Of a DNA stretch of 64,000 nucleotides, positions 1 to 12,300 are shown piece by piece. A program made the position numbers and the translations under genes. The notes beneath the pieces are model-generated. The model saw only the letters and a list, made by a program, of their open reading frames with translations. It did no database searches and was not told the origin of the DNA. Position 1 is the stretch's first letter; each line of letters opens with the position of its first letter. This stretch comes from Pohlia nutans (Eukaryota; Streptophyta; Bryopsida; Bryales; Mniaceae). The stretch covers positions 23,589,811-23,653,810 of the forward strand of contig CM040085.1 of assembly GCA_022496805.1 (NCBI GenBank). The letters run 5' to 3'.

Positions 1-2720
1 ACATTCAAAATTTACACCATGTGACTATTTGCGTCACTTTGTGGTCACTATGTATGAGTATCTTACATTCAAAATTTTAATATTTACACTACTAGCACAT
101 AGTATGAATAGTATTTATTTGAATAAATTTTGTCAATATAATTGAATTTCATGATTGACATAGATTGTACTACATGTAGTCTACTTCCAAATTGGGGAAA
201 AAAATGCCTATTAATTATTTTAACAAGTCCAAAATTTTAGGCAGATCTTTAGGAAAATTTTGAAAAATGTAGGCATTCTTTATGCATAATTTTTAAAATT
301 TTAAGCATCGCTTTAGAAAAACTATAGCAAATCATTCATTTAGTGCAACTTACAACGGTTCACGGCAAATCTTGAATTTTACTTAACACCATACCTTGTC
401 ACATTCATGGTGTAATTTATGTAGTTCCTGAATTTATGAGATTTTAGGCACAAACCTCATGTGATTTCTGATCTTGATAGAATGTAGGATAAAATAATTA
501 TTTTTTGCCTAACATAGAGATAGACTATGGTATTACTTACATAACTAAATATGTTTAATGATTGTTTTCATTCAAAGAGTCATATTATATTTTATGTGTG
601 AATAAAATCCAAAATTATAAACACAAAATTTATAGTGTATAACATATTGGACAATGTGAGAAATTTTCAATTCAAATGCAATTGTTATTTTGTGGAATTA
701 TGAATTTCAAAATTGCCGTATATTAGTTTGTTCATCTGTTTACATAGTCAACATATAGGCTCTCAATAGTCAACGAATTTAAGAACAATTGAAGAATTTG
801 AGTGGATAAATAAAGAGAAATTAAACGGCTTTTGTATATGGAAGAATCCCATCTAGTCTATTATGGGTGCTTGGGATCTTTAGGGTACTTTGATTGTGAA
901 CTTTGGCGATGGAAAGATGGTGCCCTATTCCTGCACCTTACAACAAAAAGGGGACACAACTTACTAGTGTCTAAAACAATGTTATAGTACACCATTCTAG
1001 ACAAATAGATGAAAAAATCAAAGCACATATTATTTGCCCAATTTCATAGAAGATCCATAGGAAAAACGCAACAATCAACAGGTAAAAGAAAAAAGGTGAC
1101 CATATGCTCAAATTAATACGTATTTAAAATAAAATAAAAATATTGATCTAGCTTGCTTATTAACCTTTAAATGTCAAGAGGGTCTTTGGAGGGCAGCTCA
1201 AAGAGCATCTTCCAAAAGTCTACAGCTGTTGCTGTCAAAAAAATAAAAATAAAAACAAAAACTACCAGCTTATCGTCGGCGCTGGCCACCAGGTGCTAGC
1301 CAATGTTTTTGCTCTTTTTAAAAAAATAAAATGCTTTGTCCCTCTCCATAGTTGTTGCCCCATTCAAAGCTCCCTCCTTCCCCTGATTCCTTCATTTGAT
1401 TGTGGATTGTTCCACAATTGTTCAATTTAGGCTTATTTGCTAAATTTAACCTCGCTTTTCATCACCTTTCCAAAGCACCAATTCATTTCAATTATGGTAG
1501 AGAAAATCCACTTTTTCTCTATTATTCTCTCATAAACAAGCTCGTAGGGTTTTTTTGACGTTTAAGGGTTAAATAAAAGTTTACTAAAAGTTTCCCTCGT
1601 TCACTACAAATGTAGCTTCATATTTGAGTTAACCGAAAAGAAGCCTATCTAACCTCCCTTTTTGCTCTACTTCTAACCTCTTTCTTGAACTATACTTGGG
1701 TTGAATAGTGTCGTGTCATAGATTGTCCCTTTGTGGGTCATGGACTTGGAGCTTTGATGGAAGTGGTAGCTGCTCCTTCTCTAGTACTGCTCGGTATCTT
1801 AGTACCGAACTAATATAACTATGAAGGAATATACTTGAAGCTTGCCTAGTTGGAATTCAACACTCGTCAATGCTACCGATCGCTATTCGGTAATAAGGAT
1901 CAGTTGCCAAACAAGAGATTCAAAACAAGTAACAAGAATACCGGAAGGTATCACTCGTAAGAGATGGAGACCGGAAGGATGACAAAAGAACATAAGGGAG
2001 AAACCAGAAACTATAGTTCGGAAAAATGTGCCCCTGCTAATGTGTTTGGTTCTATTGCTTATATACAAAGTACAACCCGATCTGACCTAACTGTCAGATC
2101 GATAAAAAAAGGTTTTCCTAGATCTACTTTTTGTGGTAACTTGGAAAATTACCGAAGTAGTAAAAACCCAGATCGGTAAACTACCGGTAGTTACTAATTT
2201 ACCGTTAGCAGGAAGGTGTAGAAGTCATTGCGAGGTGTGGAAAATAGTGACAGTGGCTTGCTTTAGATTGTCTCCCAACTCATCATAGACTAGTTTTTTG
2301 TCTATTTATATTTCAATATGAGTTCAAGAGGAATTCAACAGGAGTATGCTAAAACTTTCCTCTTTAGGCTGACTTTTTGGTTAACTCTATTACACTTGAT
2401 GCAAGTTTGATGTGTTTCATATGACTATATGAACTTATATGAACTTCAAAAGAATTAAAAATCTAATAACTTCATAAAGGTTGCAATTTTAAAAACTTTT
2501 TTGATTTCTAAACTTTTATTCTTTGAAACAAAAACAACAAATTTCATTAAATTAATATGAAGTTTGTATGAAATTAACATCAAGGAAAGTATTGAATTTA
2601 TACAATTATGCTTATATTAACTTCACAATATGATCATTTCAACGGGTTCATTTCCTGTTGTTAGTCTAGAGCCAATGAATGTGCATGACTGATTTATGTG
2701 ACCCGCCATTTTCAAGCACA
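1..2720. other. AT-rich intergenic DNA without genes
   Basis: I see no supportable gene here. The sequence is AT-rich, with only short open frames lacking recognisable motifs. From about 1780 to 2215 the five-mers TACCG and CGGTA recur about nine times on both strands, including the palindrome TACCGGTA near 2183. This may be the remnant of a repeat but no ends could be defined. Confidence 0.5.
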
Positions 2721-2722
2721 TA

Positions 2723-3008
2723 CCGTAGTACCATAGCTGGGTCACCAAAAAATAATTCAAAAAATAAAAATGTAAAAAGTCGGAAATTATGAGGACAAAA
2801 AATGAAGATAGAATAAATGATTTTTAGCTAGATTTTGCTATTTCTAAGCTATTTTGGGTTATTTGGGGTCAATATGGGCCATTTTTTATCATTTTTTTTT
2901 GGCTCAAAAACGAAAATAAAGAAATTAAATTTTTGAGGAACGAATCTTATTTTTCAAAATATATTAAATATTCGTTTGTGGGGTGGTGATCCAACTATGG
3001 TACTACGG
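2723..3008. mobile_element. MITE with TA target duplication
   Basis: The left end reads CCGTAGTACCATAGCTGGGT and the right end is its inverted counterpart with two mismatches in the first 24 bases. TA dinucleotides flank both ends (2721-2722 and 3009-3010). The interior is AT-rich and non-coding. The TA duplication suggests a Tc1/mariner-type MITE; the family is inferred from the TSD only. Confidence 0.65.
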
Positions 3009-3038
3009 TACTCATGTCTTTAATTGCACTACTTCAGG

Positions 3039-3158
3039 CACTAGTAGAAAAGGTGGCACTGTCGAGGGAGTTGCCCAGGCAAGTAGTGCCCAATTCCACA
3101 CATGTACAGTGATTTTGCCTAGGCATGTCCCTGGGGAGTGCCACCTTTTCCACTAGTG
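3039..3158. mobile_element. CACTA-type MITE, 120 bp
   Basis: This is a short element with near-perfect terminal inverted repeats beginning CACTAGTAGAAAAGGTGGCA on the left and ending with the inverted form of CACTAGTGGAAAAGGTGGCA on the right. A 3-bp direct duplication AGG flanks it (3036-3038 and 3159-3161). A CACTA terminus with a 3-bp TSD is the hallmark of EnSpm/CACTA elements; the element is too short to code and must be non-autonomous. Confidence 0.8.
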
Positions 3159-3698
3159 AGGGGACAAATGACATGTCATGTGGAGGTTATCCAATCATAC
3201 ATGATAGATTCTCAGTATATCCTGGGAGTGTGTGCAATTAGAGAGGGTTGAGTGTATGTAAGAAGATGCATCATCTTACAGAATTGTGCAATGCAAAGAA
3301 GACTACCTGTCTTTACAATGTTGAAATATTACATATTTTAGTGTATTGGAATGATCCTTTTTGAGAAAGGAAACAAGATCTAGTGAATATTCAAAATCTA
3401 CTGAATACAAGAAAATACAACAACGGAACAGTTAAAGTTTGCCTAGGATTTTACTCACTGTTTCAAAATTCATAACTTATGTATATTCAAAAAGTACGTA
3501 TTTTAATGCGTTAGAATCCTATTGAAAATGAAAACAAGATTCTAGTGAATATAAGAATGCACAACAATCAAAGAGTCAAAACCCCTACCCATGGTTTTAT
3601 TCTTTATTTGAAAATTCGTAATTTATTTATATGAATATTTAAATAATACCTATTTGAATGCATTGGAATCTCCTTCAAATTAGAGACAAGAATCACAT

Positions 3699-4277
3699 TT
3701 AACCCCTAAACGTACCAGGGTGTCCCTTGAATTGACAATTTGAGAAAAATCATCATAAACTACCATTTAGAAGAATATGTTGGAATTGACATACAAATGA
3801 AAGTTCTAGATTTTGAATTTTAGATTCCATCTGTACGGTTCGATTCACTAATACTATCACCAATATTTAATTTAAAGTTAAAATTAAAAATTCCTTCTAA
3901 ATTCGATTACAAACAAAATTTTGATATTTTTTGAGTAAAATTTGTTGGAATGAATTTGAAATGAGATACTCTTAAACATGGTGATTCTTTGAATTTTTTT
4001 GGTTTCTTACATCTATGACCTCTTTTTTGCAAGGCCACTTTTGAACTACAGTCAATGCAATTTTGGCTTGGTCAACAACTTGACATACTTCTACATTTGT
4101 AATTTTAGAAAAATATGTAATCAAGTATGACTAAATCCAACAGTTAGATAAGACAACAACTTGGTGAAGAATCTCCAAAAAGTTGGATGACTTTCATTCA
4201 AGCATTGATGAGAACGTGAGAAGGGTTTGAATTTGTTAGTCGTTCAGTTTCTGGACGCTGTGACGTTTAGGGGTTAA
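3699..4277. mobile_element. TTAA-ended non-autonomous element, copy a
   Basis: Both ends carry TTAACCCCTAAACGT in inverted orientation, with TTAA at 3699-3702 and 4274-4277. The interior shares segments (around CATCTGTACGGTT) with the repeats at 7561-8534 and 21149-21682. There is no coding capacity. TTAA followed by CCC resembles piggyBac-type termini, but TTAA could instead belong to the inverted repeat. Confidence 0.6.
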
Positions 4278-4687
4278 AAAAAAAAAACTCCATTCTAATA
4301 AGAGACACCACTCAAAACAAGGACACGAGAATGGGTCCCTACTTGAGTTGCACGAAGTGGACAATTTTCTTGATGGTGGCTGCTCAAGTGGCATTAGAGA
4401 AAGTCTGAGCCCTCAACAAGGCCCCAAGGAGGGGGGATAAGGAAGTCTCACAGATTAGATTTTCTGTCACAAATGTTTTTTCTCCTATCTTTTCTATTTT
4501 TGTCCAGGGAGGTTTAGGATGTACTTGGGAGGCATGCTAGCTCTTTTAATTGTCCAGCAACTGTCAAACTCACGAAATTCACACAAGCTAAGGTCCAAAT
4601 CTATCAGTGGTATATAGTTTCGTTGGTAACACGGTAGGGGCTTACTGGAGGGTTCAGGCTTTCTGTAATGGTGCTTGGGTTTTGCAG

Positions 4688-4974
4688 GCCAAAGTTGCGT
4701 TGAAGAGGCTGACGGAGTCCCGGAGGGAGTTTGGGAACATAAACTCGCCCATGGTCAAGCATGTGATGCCATTCTCAGAACAACTACCCCCTCTGTACGA
4801 GGACTTCGTTAATCAGAGCCTAACTAAGTTTTTGGTGCTCAGATATATGTGTGTGTGATATGTTGCTTTGTGCAGGTTTTCCTTGAACTACCTGAAGAAA
4901 TTATGAGTAATCTTAATCGAGGCACAAAGATGTTTTCAAGCATGGCAGCTGACACTCCCTTGCAAAAGGATTTG
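4688..4974 (+). pseudogene. Exon-like coding fragment, family not recognised
   Basis: After an acceptor-like TTTTGCAG, an open frame at 4688-4849 encodes peptide segments such as SRREFGN, MVKHVMPFSEQLPPL and EDFVNQSL. After a second TGCAG, 4876-4974 continues with ELPEEIMSNLNRGTKMF and MAADTPLQKDL, then a donor-like GTATGA. Composition and splice-like borders suggest genuine protein-coding ancestry. The gap between the two pieces is only about 26 nt, too short for a normal intron, and no further exons were found within 1 kb. I do not recognise the family. It is best treated as a gene fragment or relic. Confidence 0.4.
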
Positions 4975-5030
4975 GTATGAATCCTGTAGCGCAACGGCAT
5001 TAAGCCACTACAGCATAATAGGTCATTTCT

Positions 5031-5143
5031 CAGTGGTCAGTGGTCACTTCTCACTTGGTGAGTGCAACTGGTCACATAAGACAAAGTTGGTTTTTTATCT
5101 TATGTGATCAGTTACACTCACCAAGTGAGCAGTGACCACTGAG
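5031..5143. repeat. Near-perfect hairpin repeat
   Basis: The left arm (about 5031-5083) contains CACTTGGTGAGTG and CACATAAG. The right arm (about 5097-5143) contains their reverse complements CTTATGTG and CACTCACCAAGTG. The loop is about 15 nt and T-rich. A related GGTGAGTGCG segment recurs near 5409, so this is probably the end or core of a larger foldback MITE. Confidence 0.6.
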
Positions 5144-5770
5144 AAAAGACTAAGTGAGCAGTGATCACTGAGAAAAGACTCATTCTGTCATAGTGAGTAG
5201 AAACCATGGCCAACATTGAGAGTTTAGCCGATGAAATATTGGCCTGGATTGCTGCTTCATCCAAGGATTCCGACCGAGCCTTGCTAAGAGGGGATTGCAC
5301 AAGCTGAAGGACGAGTAATCAATGAACACTACAAGGAGAAGGCGTCGCTTTTCACTCCTATGAGTCAAACGGTGCCACTTCGCACTCATCAATTTTTTGG
5401 TTGGACTTGGTGAGTGCGATTTATCATGTAGGACAAGTGTGTACAGTGAAAAAGCGACAATGAACAGGATTCTCCAAAGTGAGAAATGACGCCTCTGCTT
5501 GTAGTGGAAGCCAAGCACATATTTCACTGATACTGGTGCCATTGAGGAGGTAAAAGGTTCCAATACCAGGCATTCAAGCTGCCATTTCCAAACCGTGGAA
5601 GAGGTTTTGTGATAATCTGAAGACAATGTGATTCTTCTTTGCATAACTGACAAACAATTGGTTTTAGCATTCTCGACTGAAGATTAGAAAAAATCCTTCG
5701 CTACGAATTGAATTTTGTGGCAAATGTAAGTACTTTATTAATAAAACATTTGAAATACTTTACAACATAA

Positions 5771-5895
5771 TAGAGTTATCTGTAAAGTGAGAACCAGGTA
5801 GCTTGTTTGTCACAAGGTGTTTTCAATCTTGATATAGAAATTTTTGATACCCATTCACACAAGCCACCAAGCTCCTTCCCTTGGGGGAGCATGAG
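5771..5895 (+). repeat. Dispersed repeat, paired with inverted copy at 21040-21150
   Basis: The segment runs from GAGTTATC through GTGAGAACC, CACAAGGTGTTTT, TTGATATAGAAATTTTTGA to CACACAAGCCACCAAGCTCC. The reverse complement of the same order of motifs is found at about 21040-21150. It contains a short open frame that I take to be chance. It is a dispersed repeat of unknown class. Confidence 0.55.
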
Positions 5896-6438
5896 ACTGG
5901 TATGGGGGTACATAGAGATTCCTTCGTGGGAACTCAAGATAGGTTTGGGGAAGCTTCTCTTGCATTGGAGAGGTTTAAGGTTTGAATCTCTCTGACAACA
6001 CAGTGAGTTGTGATTGGTCGAAAAAAAAAAAGGACCAAAACTCATTTATGCAGGCTTTCAAACTAAAAAAACCAGTTCTATCTTGTCTTACTAAGCTATT
6101 CTACTACATGCCTCTGAGGATTGTTCTATGTCTTCAACTTTGGTCTAAGACAAAGTCACAATCTCACAGGGTTTTGGAAGAACCGAGTTAACATACACTT
6201 AAGTCATGTTGGTCCTCACCTGTTTATATGACTATAGCTTCGGTTAGCTTCTTCAACCTCCTCCATGAATTTAGCCATTTGCGCTTCGGTAAAGAGAAGA
6301 TCATCTTGCTCATCCCAGTGCTCATCTTGCTCCAAAAAAAGAGATTTGAAAGGGTCATTGAGATATTGTTGAGCCCCACTCTCATCAATATAAGGGTGAG
6401 GCCACTTCAACCATCGCTCATCGCTCAGCGTCATCATC

Positions 6439-7017
6439 TCATTCATCCTCCGCTAAAGCTTTGCAATATTTTATTTCCTTGCCACTGAATCTCTTCAATT
6501 CATCGCATATAATCTCAAAAGTTGGCCTCTCCGAAGGTTCAGAGTTCCAACACTTTCTCGATAATTCTTGTATCTCCAGATCCACATGATCAAGCAATGG
6601 AAGCCTTTCATCTCCAATATTATAGTCATTTGTAACATGTGTTTGGAAAGGGATGCAACTTGACAAGACTTCATTACAAGTCATACCATAAAAATAAGCA
6701 TCGACCTTTTTTGTCCATATGGTTGGATCTAAATATTTGTTCTTTGTTGGGCTCCTCAAAATACCTAATTCTTTAGGTGTCCTCCAAAACTATGTTCTCA
6801 ATATTCTTTCAACACTTTCAAAATCAGCAACATGCCAGTAAATGTAATGTCCAACCTCCTCAAGATGTCTCATATGTTTATCAATATCAGGTTATAGAAA
6901 CACATTGTCTGCCTTCAAATCTCTGTATAGAATGCCTTTGCAATGTAATGTTCGCATCCCAACACCAACCTGGTACATGATATTTGTTGATATGGAAGGT
7001 GGGAATGGGACTTGAGA
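6439..7017 (-). pseudogene. Protein kinase (TKL-like) C-lobe relic
   Basis: Reading the minus strand, the frame gives VPFPPSIST, MYQVGVGMRTLH, then the catalytic-loop match YRDLKADNV, then VADFE where kinases have DFG, then KKVDAYFYGMTCNEVL (equivalent of the DVYSFGM segment) and CWNSEPSERPTFEIICDEL (the conserved RCW...RPTF segment). This order matches subdomains VIb to XI of a plant tyrosine-kinase-like Ser/Thr kinase. Two in-frame stops (TAA near 6892, TAG near 6790), the altered DFG and the missing N-lobe show that it is dead. The frame closes near 6439 and a shifted frame continues to 6216. Confidence 0.8.
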
Positions 7018-7560
7018 TGAGTTTTGTCCTTGAGTATTTGTACATTGATGACTTTGCGTAAGTCACCCTAATATCTCTAGATCAGGAACGCAAAACCGCC
7101 CATCCTTCAATAATGTGAAATTTTTAACAAAACAACACGTTGGATCAACCCGCAATTTGATATATTGCACGTAAATACTTTGTGTTAGGGCTTGGTGGAG
7201 GCACCTAAAATTGCTCAACGCCTATTCTAATCCTATAGGTGCCCTTAGCAACTGCCATCCAAAGATCCTAAATCCAATCATTTTTAATCCCCAAGGAACC
7301 TAAAATTAAGCATTTGTCATCCAATTAGAGGCTTCTATAGTTGGGACATTTAAGCTACAATTCATGATACTTTTGTGTTGGAAAAAACACCACCTATATG
7401 ACATAAGTGGAGTATGACCAACTTTTCACTTTCAAAATTTATACAAATTACATTTCAATTCAGATTTATTTTTGTTCACTTTTATTCATGAATCTTATTT
7501 AACTATTAGCAGCTAAAAATAGTCCCAATTCGGCTTTCAAAAAATTCCAAACATAGCAGT

Positions 7561-8534
7561 TTAATCCTTTAAGGACCTCACATTCAAATAGTGAATGTTT
7601 GTTGATCAAATCCAATTTTGACCTTGAAGATGATTTTTTTTGCTATTACTTTCAATTAAGAAAATGAAGCTTATTAACTCTAGTTTGCACTTTACTTTTC
7701 AAATCTTATAAATTTCAAGTATTGAGTATTATATTTCTGTTGCAATCTATGTAGCTCAAGGACTGAATTACAATGTATAGGATGTTCACCTTTTGAATTT
7801 CAAATTTTAAATTATAAATTTCTATGGTAAACATATCATGTGATTCTCCATTGTAGCTTGCACATGTTCCATAAAGTTTATTTTTTGAAGTTTTTTTGTA
7901 ATTATTGTGATTTTTTGAAGAATTTGACTTAAAAATTTGTAAAAAGTTCATTTTGTATAAAAAAAAACTCAAAGTTTTAGGACTAATAGGAAACATACAA
8001 TTTCATGCATGAAAAATATTACAAAATATATTTTGATAAATCTCGAAAGTTGAATTGTGTACAAAAGTGTAGTTTGACTGTTCTATAAAGGATTGAACGT
8101 TAACATTTAAGTGCAAGTTGACTATTCTTTGAACGGTTTGGATCTTCAAAATAGGTTATTATGATTTTTTTTTAAATAACACAATTGGTTTATGTCAAGT
8201 TTCATTCTTAGTTCAAAAAGTGAGACCTCAAACATGGTTTTCCAAAATAGGTAGAATCAAATAATTGAAACCATACCATCTTGTAGGGCATGTTATTCCA
8301 ATTTCATTACAATTTTTTGAAATTTTTTTGTGTTGATTTGGGATTTTTAATTGAATTTCAAGAGAAATCCTTTCAAAATTAAATAAAAAATATGATGCAT
8401 CCAACCGTACAGATGTGATCTTCACATTGACCTTTACAAGTTTTCTTTGTACATCTACTCCATTCTAGGGTTTCATCAAACATTTTATAGCGCATCTTTG
8501 AAAACAATGTTGAATTGGGACATTAAAAGGTTAA
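7561..8534 (-). mobile_element. TTAA-ended non-autonomous element, copy b
   Basis: TTAA occurs at both ends (7561-7564 and 8531-8534). The right half, read in reverse complement, matches the element at 21149-21682 over several hundred bases, including CAATTCAACATTGTTTTCAA, TATAAAATGTTTGATGAAA and the CATCTGTAC...TTGGAT block. No coding capacity is visible. The boundaries are less sharp than in copies a and d. Confidence 0.5.
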
Positions 8535-8580
8535 ATGAGTAATTTTAGGTACCTCCACCTCAATTGATCGCTGAAACTAA

Positions 8581-8938
8581 GGGCCGCTTCACACTGGCCG
8601 TCCAAGTCAAGGGGCCATGAGATTGAGTGACCAAACTTTGTTTAGAGTCCAAAGAAATGGGCTAAAAATAGCCAATAAAATATAATTTTGATTTTTTATG
8701 AAAAATCGACGGCCTCTCGACCATAATTTGGGTTTCTATTCCCGTTCGATCTAAACTTCCTTCAAGAGTCCATCAACTTTGGTCAAAAAGTGTTGCCATG
8801 TAGGCATTTTGAAGGGCGACGGCCTTTGGACTTTGGCCTTTAGTGTGAAGGGTCGAGAGGCCGAATTCTTAATTTCTTGCAATCCGATTGGTGGAAATCG
8901 ACGGCATCTTGACCTTCGGCCATAGTGTGAAGTGGCCC
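8581..8938. mobile_element. Tourist-like MITE with TAA duplication
   Basis: The ends are inverted repeats: GGGCCGCTTCACACTGGCC on the left and the inverse of GGGCCACTTCACACTATGGC on the right. A 3-bp TAA duplication flanks the element (8578-8580 and 8939-8941). GGGCC termini plus a TWA target site are typical of PIF/Harbinger-derived Tourist MITEs. The interior is non-coding. Confidence 0.75.
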
Positions 8939-9384
8939 TAAAGTTACTAAACCAGAAATCAGGTCACGAATAAGACAGGGTAATCTGGGGTCATGATCAC
9001 AAGGGATGATGTGTGAAAGATTGAAAATCTAGCAGATTTCGAAATTAGATTAAGTAAGCCCAAGCCGAGAGTATAAATTTAGAGGCCAGGGATAGATTTC
9101 ATCTCCTTGGAGCTACCCGGTAGGCACGCTCTAAAGTTCTTAAACTACAGACGCTGTGAGTGTAGCACAGCTTTAACTTGGCTGCTTCTACTAAACTGAT
9201 TACTAAAGTCCCTCTTAGTCTCATTGCTGTGATCTCATATTGCATGAGGAACGTCCTGCTCATATATGGACAAGCGGCCTATACAATGCTTGATGCCACA
9301 AGATAAAAGCAAGATTTGACCCACTTGTCATGGTCAAATCATGAAATTCAACTACAAGGTCCGAAGCATATTCGCTACCTGAAA

Positions 9385-12300
9385 TCAGAAGTTCGCATTC
9401 ACAGGGCCTGGATAAGCCGGAATGGTCTGAATACGTTTATCAACCGTGGGAACTCCAACAGTAAAGTGATAAAGGCTCTGGAAATTGTTGTCATTTAAAC
9501 CCAATACCTGATGCACTGCGTTACCCCACAAACCAAGAGAAGTGTCAGCGTCCTGTAATATTTGATCCTAGCCACAAACTTGTTGATTTCTTAAAAGTGC
9601 AAGGTTTGAATACACGTGAGAAAGGGAGTGTAGTTTACCTGGATCATCAAAAAAGCATCCAATTCCTGTGGCTGAAACACCAAATGCATGAGCTTCCAAG
9701 TACAAAACTTGACCAATCAAACCTGTCTCCCAAAACAAGCGAGGATACATTGAAGGGCCAAAGTCTTTCAGTGCAGGCTCGAATCTTGCCAACATTCCCA
9801 AGCTGAAAAATCCTTCTCCAGCTATTTCCTGAAAATTGTACAGCTCAGGCCAATTTGATACAAACGTGTCATCAGACAACTATGGTAAGTCACTGGTGTT
9901 ACAATATCAGATCGGTATGAAGCTTCAGTGAGTTTGAAATCCCTCCACTACAGAGTTTTCACTCCACTCTAATTTCAGAACTGAGCAACTGAGTGTCCTT
10001 GGATGAGAAGTTGCAATATTCTCATAGAAAACTGAAGAAGTAGCAACGCAAGAGATATTTAATTTGCAGTAGGTGGCTGTGATAAGAGCAACCCACCTGA
10101 TCACAAGAAAGACGCTGTGCCATATCTTTGGCATCCCCATACTGAAGTGCATAGAGAGGTAAGCTAGGAGGGCATTTCTCAGGCTTCTCCCATACAAACT
10201 CCTTGGCCATTGCCTTGGCAAGATCTTTAGCATGTGCTTCATTTCTAACCAAAATGTAGATACCAGATCGCAGCCCCACAACTCGATGCACAAAAATGGC
10301 TAAGTGAACTTCGGCATTCCAGGGTAATACTCCAAAAGGGAGCTGTCGTGGAGCACCTTGGCTTTCTTCACCGCCAGTAGGGAGCGTCTTGGCGAGAATT
10401 TGAAAAAACACCTCCGACAGCATGCCACATGTACCGTCCATGCTCACAGCACTCCGACGCTTGCGAACCACCTGCAAGAAAGCAGATCAGTGAATAAACT
10501 CGAGCTTTAGTTATACGATAAAATGTTTCAAAGGCCAAGGGCAGGGGCTGAGAGCCACAGAAAGCAAGATGAGATTGAGTCCCAACCAACTACGTGCCCA
10601 AGCTAGAAATAGACTGCCCACTTTGGAAGCTAATAGTCAATCATGATACCTTTTAAAGCATATTTTCTCTCATTCAGAAATGTAGGAAAATGATTTCTTC
10701 TTTCTATGAGCATATTTTGTTACCGTCCTAAACTCTTTTAGGTATGGAAGTGGCCACTTTTGGCCATAATTTGGGCCCTTAGAAGTTCATAATGTGCTGA
10801 AGAGCGATCAGTCCATAGAAATCTAGTCATTCCTAACAACGAAGAAATTCAACATACAAGTAACTTTTGAGAGCGCGACAAGATACGCGCTTTGTCAAAG
10901 AAGCCAAAACAACCTGTCGCACGGTCAAAGGCTCGTACTCTGCAGATGTTATCATTGAATTAGACAATGGAACTGAGCTCGTGAGTGCAGCAGCACTTCC
11001 CACATCCTTCTTTTCTGATGCTTGAGCTGCCTCGTAGATTATGCCCCATCTCACGTGTTCCTTGCTCAATGCGTTCATTTGCCCCATCCACTTCACATCA
11101 CCCATAAACTCTGAGACGTGGTAAAATGGCTGCTCCGAGATCTTTTCACCTGAAAACACACGCTTGATATCAGTATCTGAGCTGTCCTCAACAAGAACGG
11201 AGCATGAAAAAAACTTCAAAAAGTCGATCTCCAACAAACAATGCCCAGTCGTGCCCAAATGGCCAAGAGTGGTTGCTTCCATATCTAGATGAGTTGAATT
11301 AAATAATTTGGGAAGGTAACAAAATGTACCAATAGAAGAAGAAATAATAGAGATATGTTTTGAAAGTTACTAAGATCAACTATAAGCTTCTATTTTTAAC
11401 TTGGGCACTTAGAGCATGCATCCTTCAATTCACCCCTTGACCACTATAATCACATCCAAGATTTGGTGTCACTACCTATTGTCTCCACACCCTTGAACCC
11501 CTATAATCACCTTCTATATAGTGCGTGAACCAATCACAATCACTATACATAATTAATCAATATTGTCCATCAATCTAGGATACCAAACCCTTCCTTCCAA
11601 AAGGGTTAGCTAAAGAGGGAGTATAAAGGCATCACTATATGTGGCTCATATTCCGTGACTCTCTCACCTGCCCTGCAAAAACAACATTAAATACAAGGAT
11701 ATTCCATCCAATTTCCAGAGTCAAGGGTGGGTGTGCATGCTCTTAGGGATTAAATATGTGATTGCAACAAATTCTACATGGTTGACCACAAACTCACCAG
11801 AAGGGAATACTGCAATGACACAATCTGCGTGCTCTGTCTCAAGCTCACGCATTACACCCTTGGCAGGGCCTCGATCTATGCTCGACCTGAGTTGAGGCAA
11901 TCCGAGAAGACTTCCAAGCTCATGTCCACTGTAGCCGTCCAGCATGCAAGTATTCCAACCCAACGATGCTGCGGCAATGGCCACTGCTCCTATTGCATGC
12001 CCCACGTCGTGATTGCAGTACCTGCATCGACATGTCGATTATTCCATGAGATCCAATGCTGCCCCCTGCAACTCCATCAATTCATTGAATTACAGAACCA
12101 TATGTGGAGATACAGTAGTTCACAAATTCAAGCAAGAAAAAAATCTCAATTCCTTGACACGCGTACTTCCAATTCCTCCATAAACCTACTTTCGACAGAG
12201 TCATAAATCAATCACGTTGACCCTTGCAAATCCCTTCGAAATTGAGGATCACATTTACAATATGAGAAACTCAGGGTGCTTAACACTGTGGAACAACTTT

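Noticed and set aside
5180..5653. 157-residue minus-strand ORF
   Set aside because: It overlaps foldback repeats, lacks motifs, and starts from no supported promoter or family match.
5960..6000. tRNA-like B-box (GGTTTGAATCTC)
   Set aside because: No A-box or cloverleaf could be built around it. No tRNA or rRNA gene was seen elsewhere.
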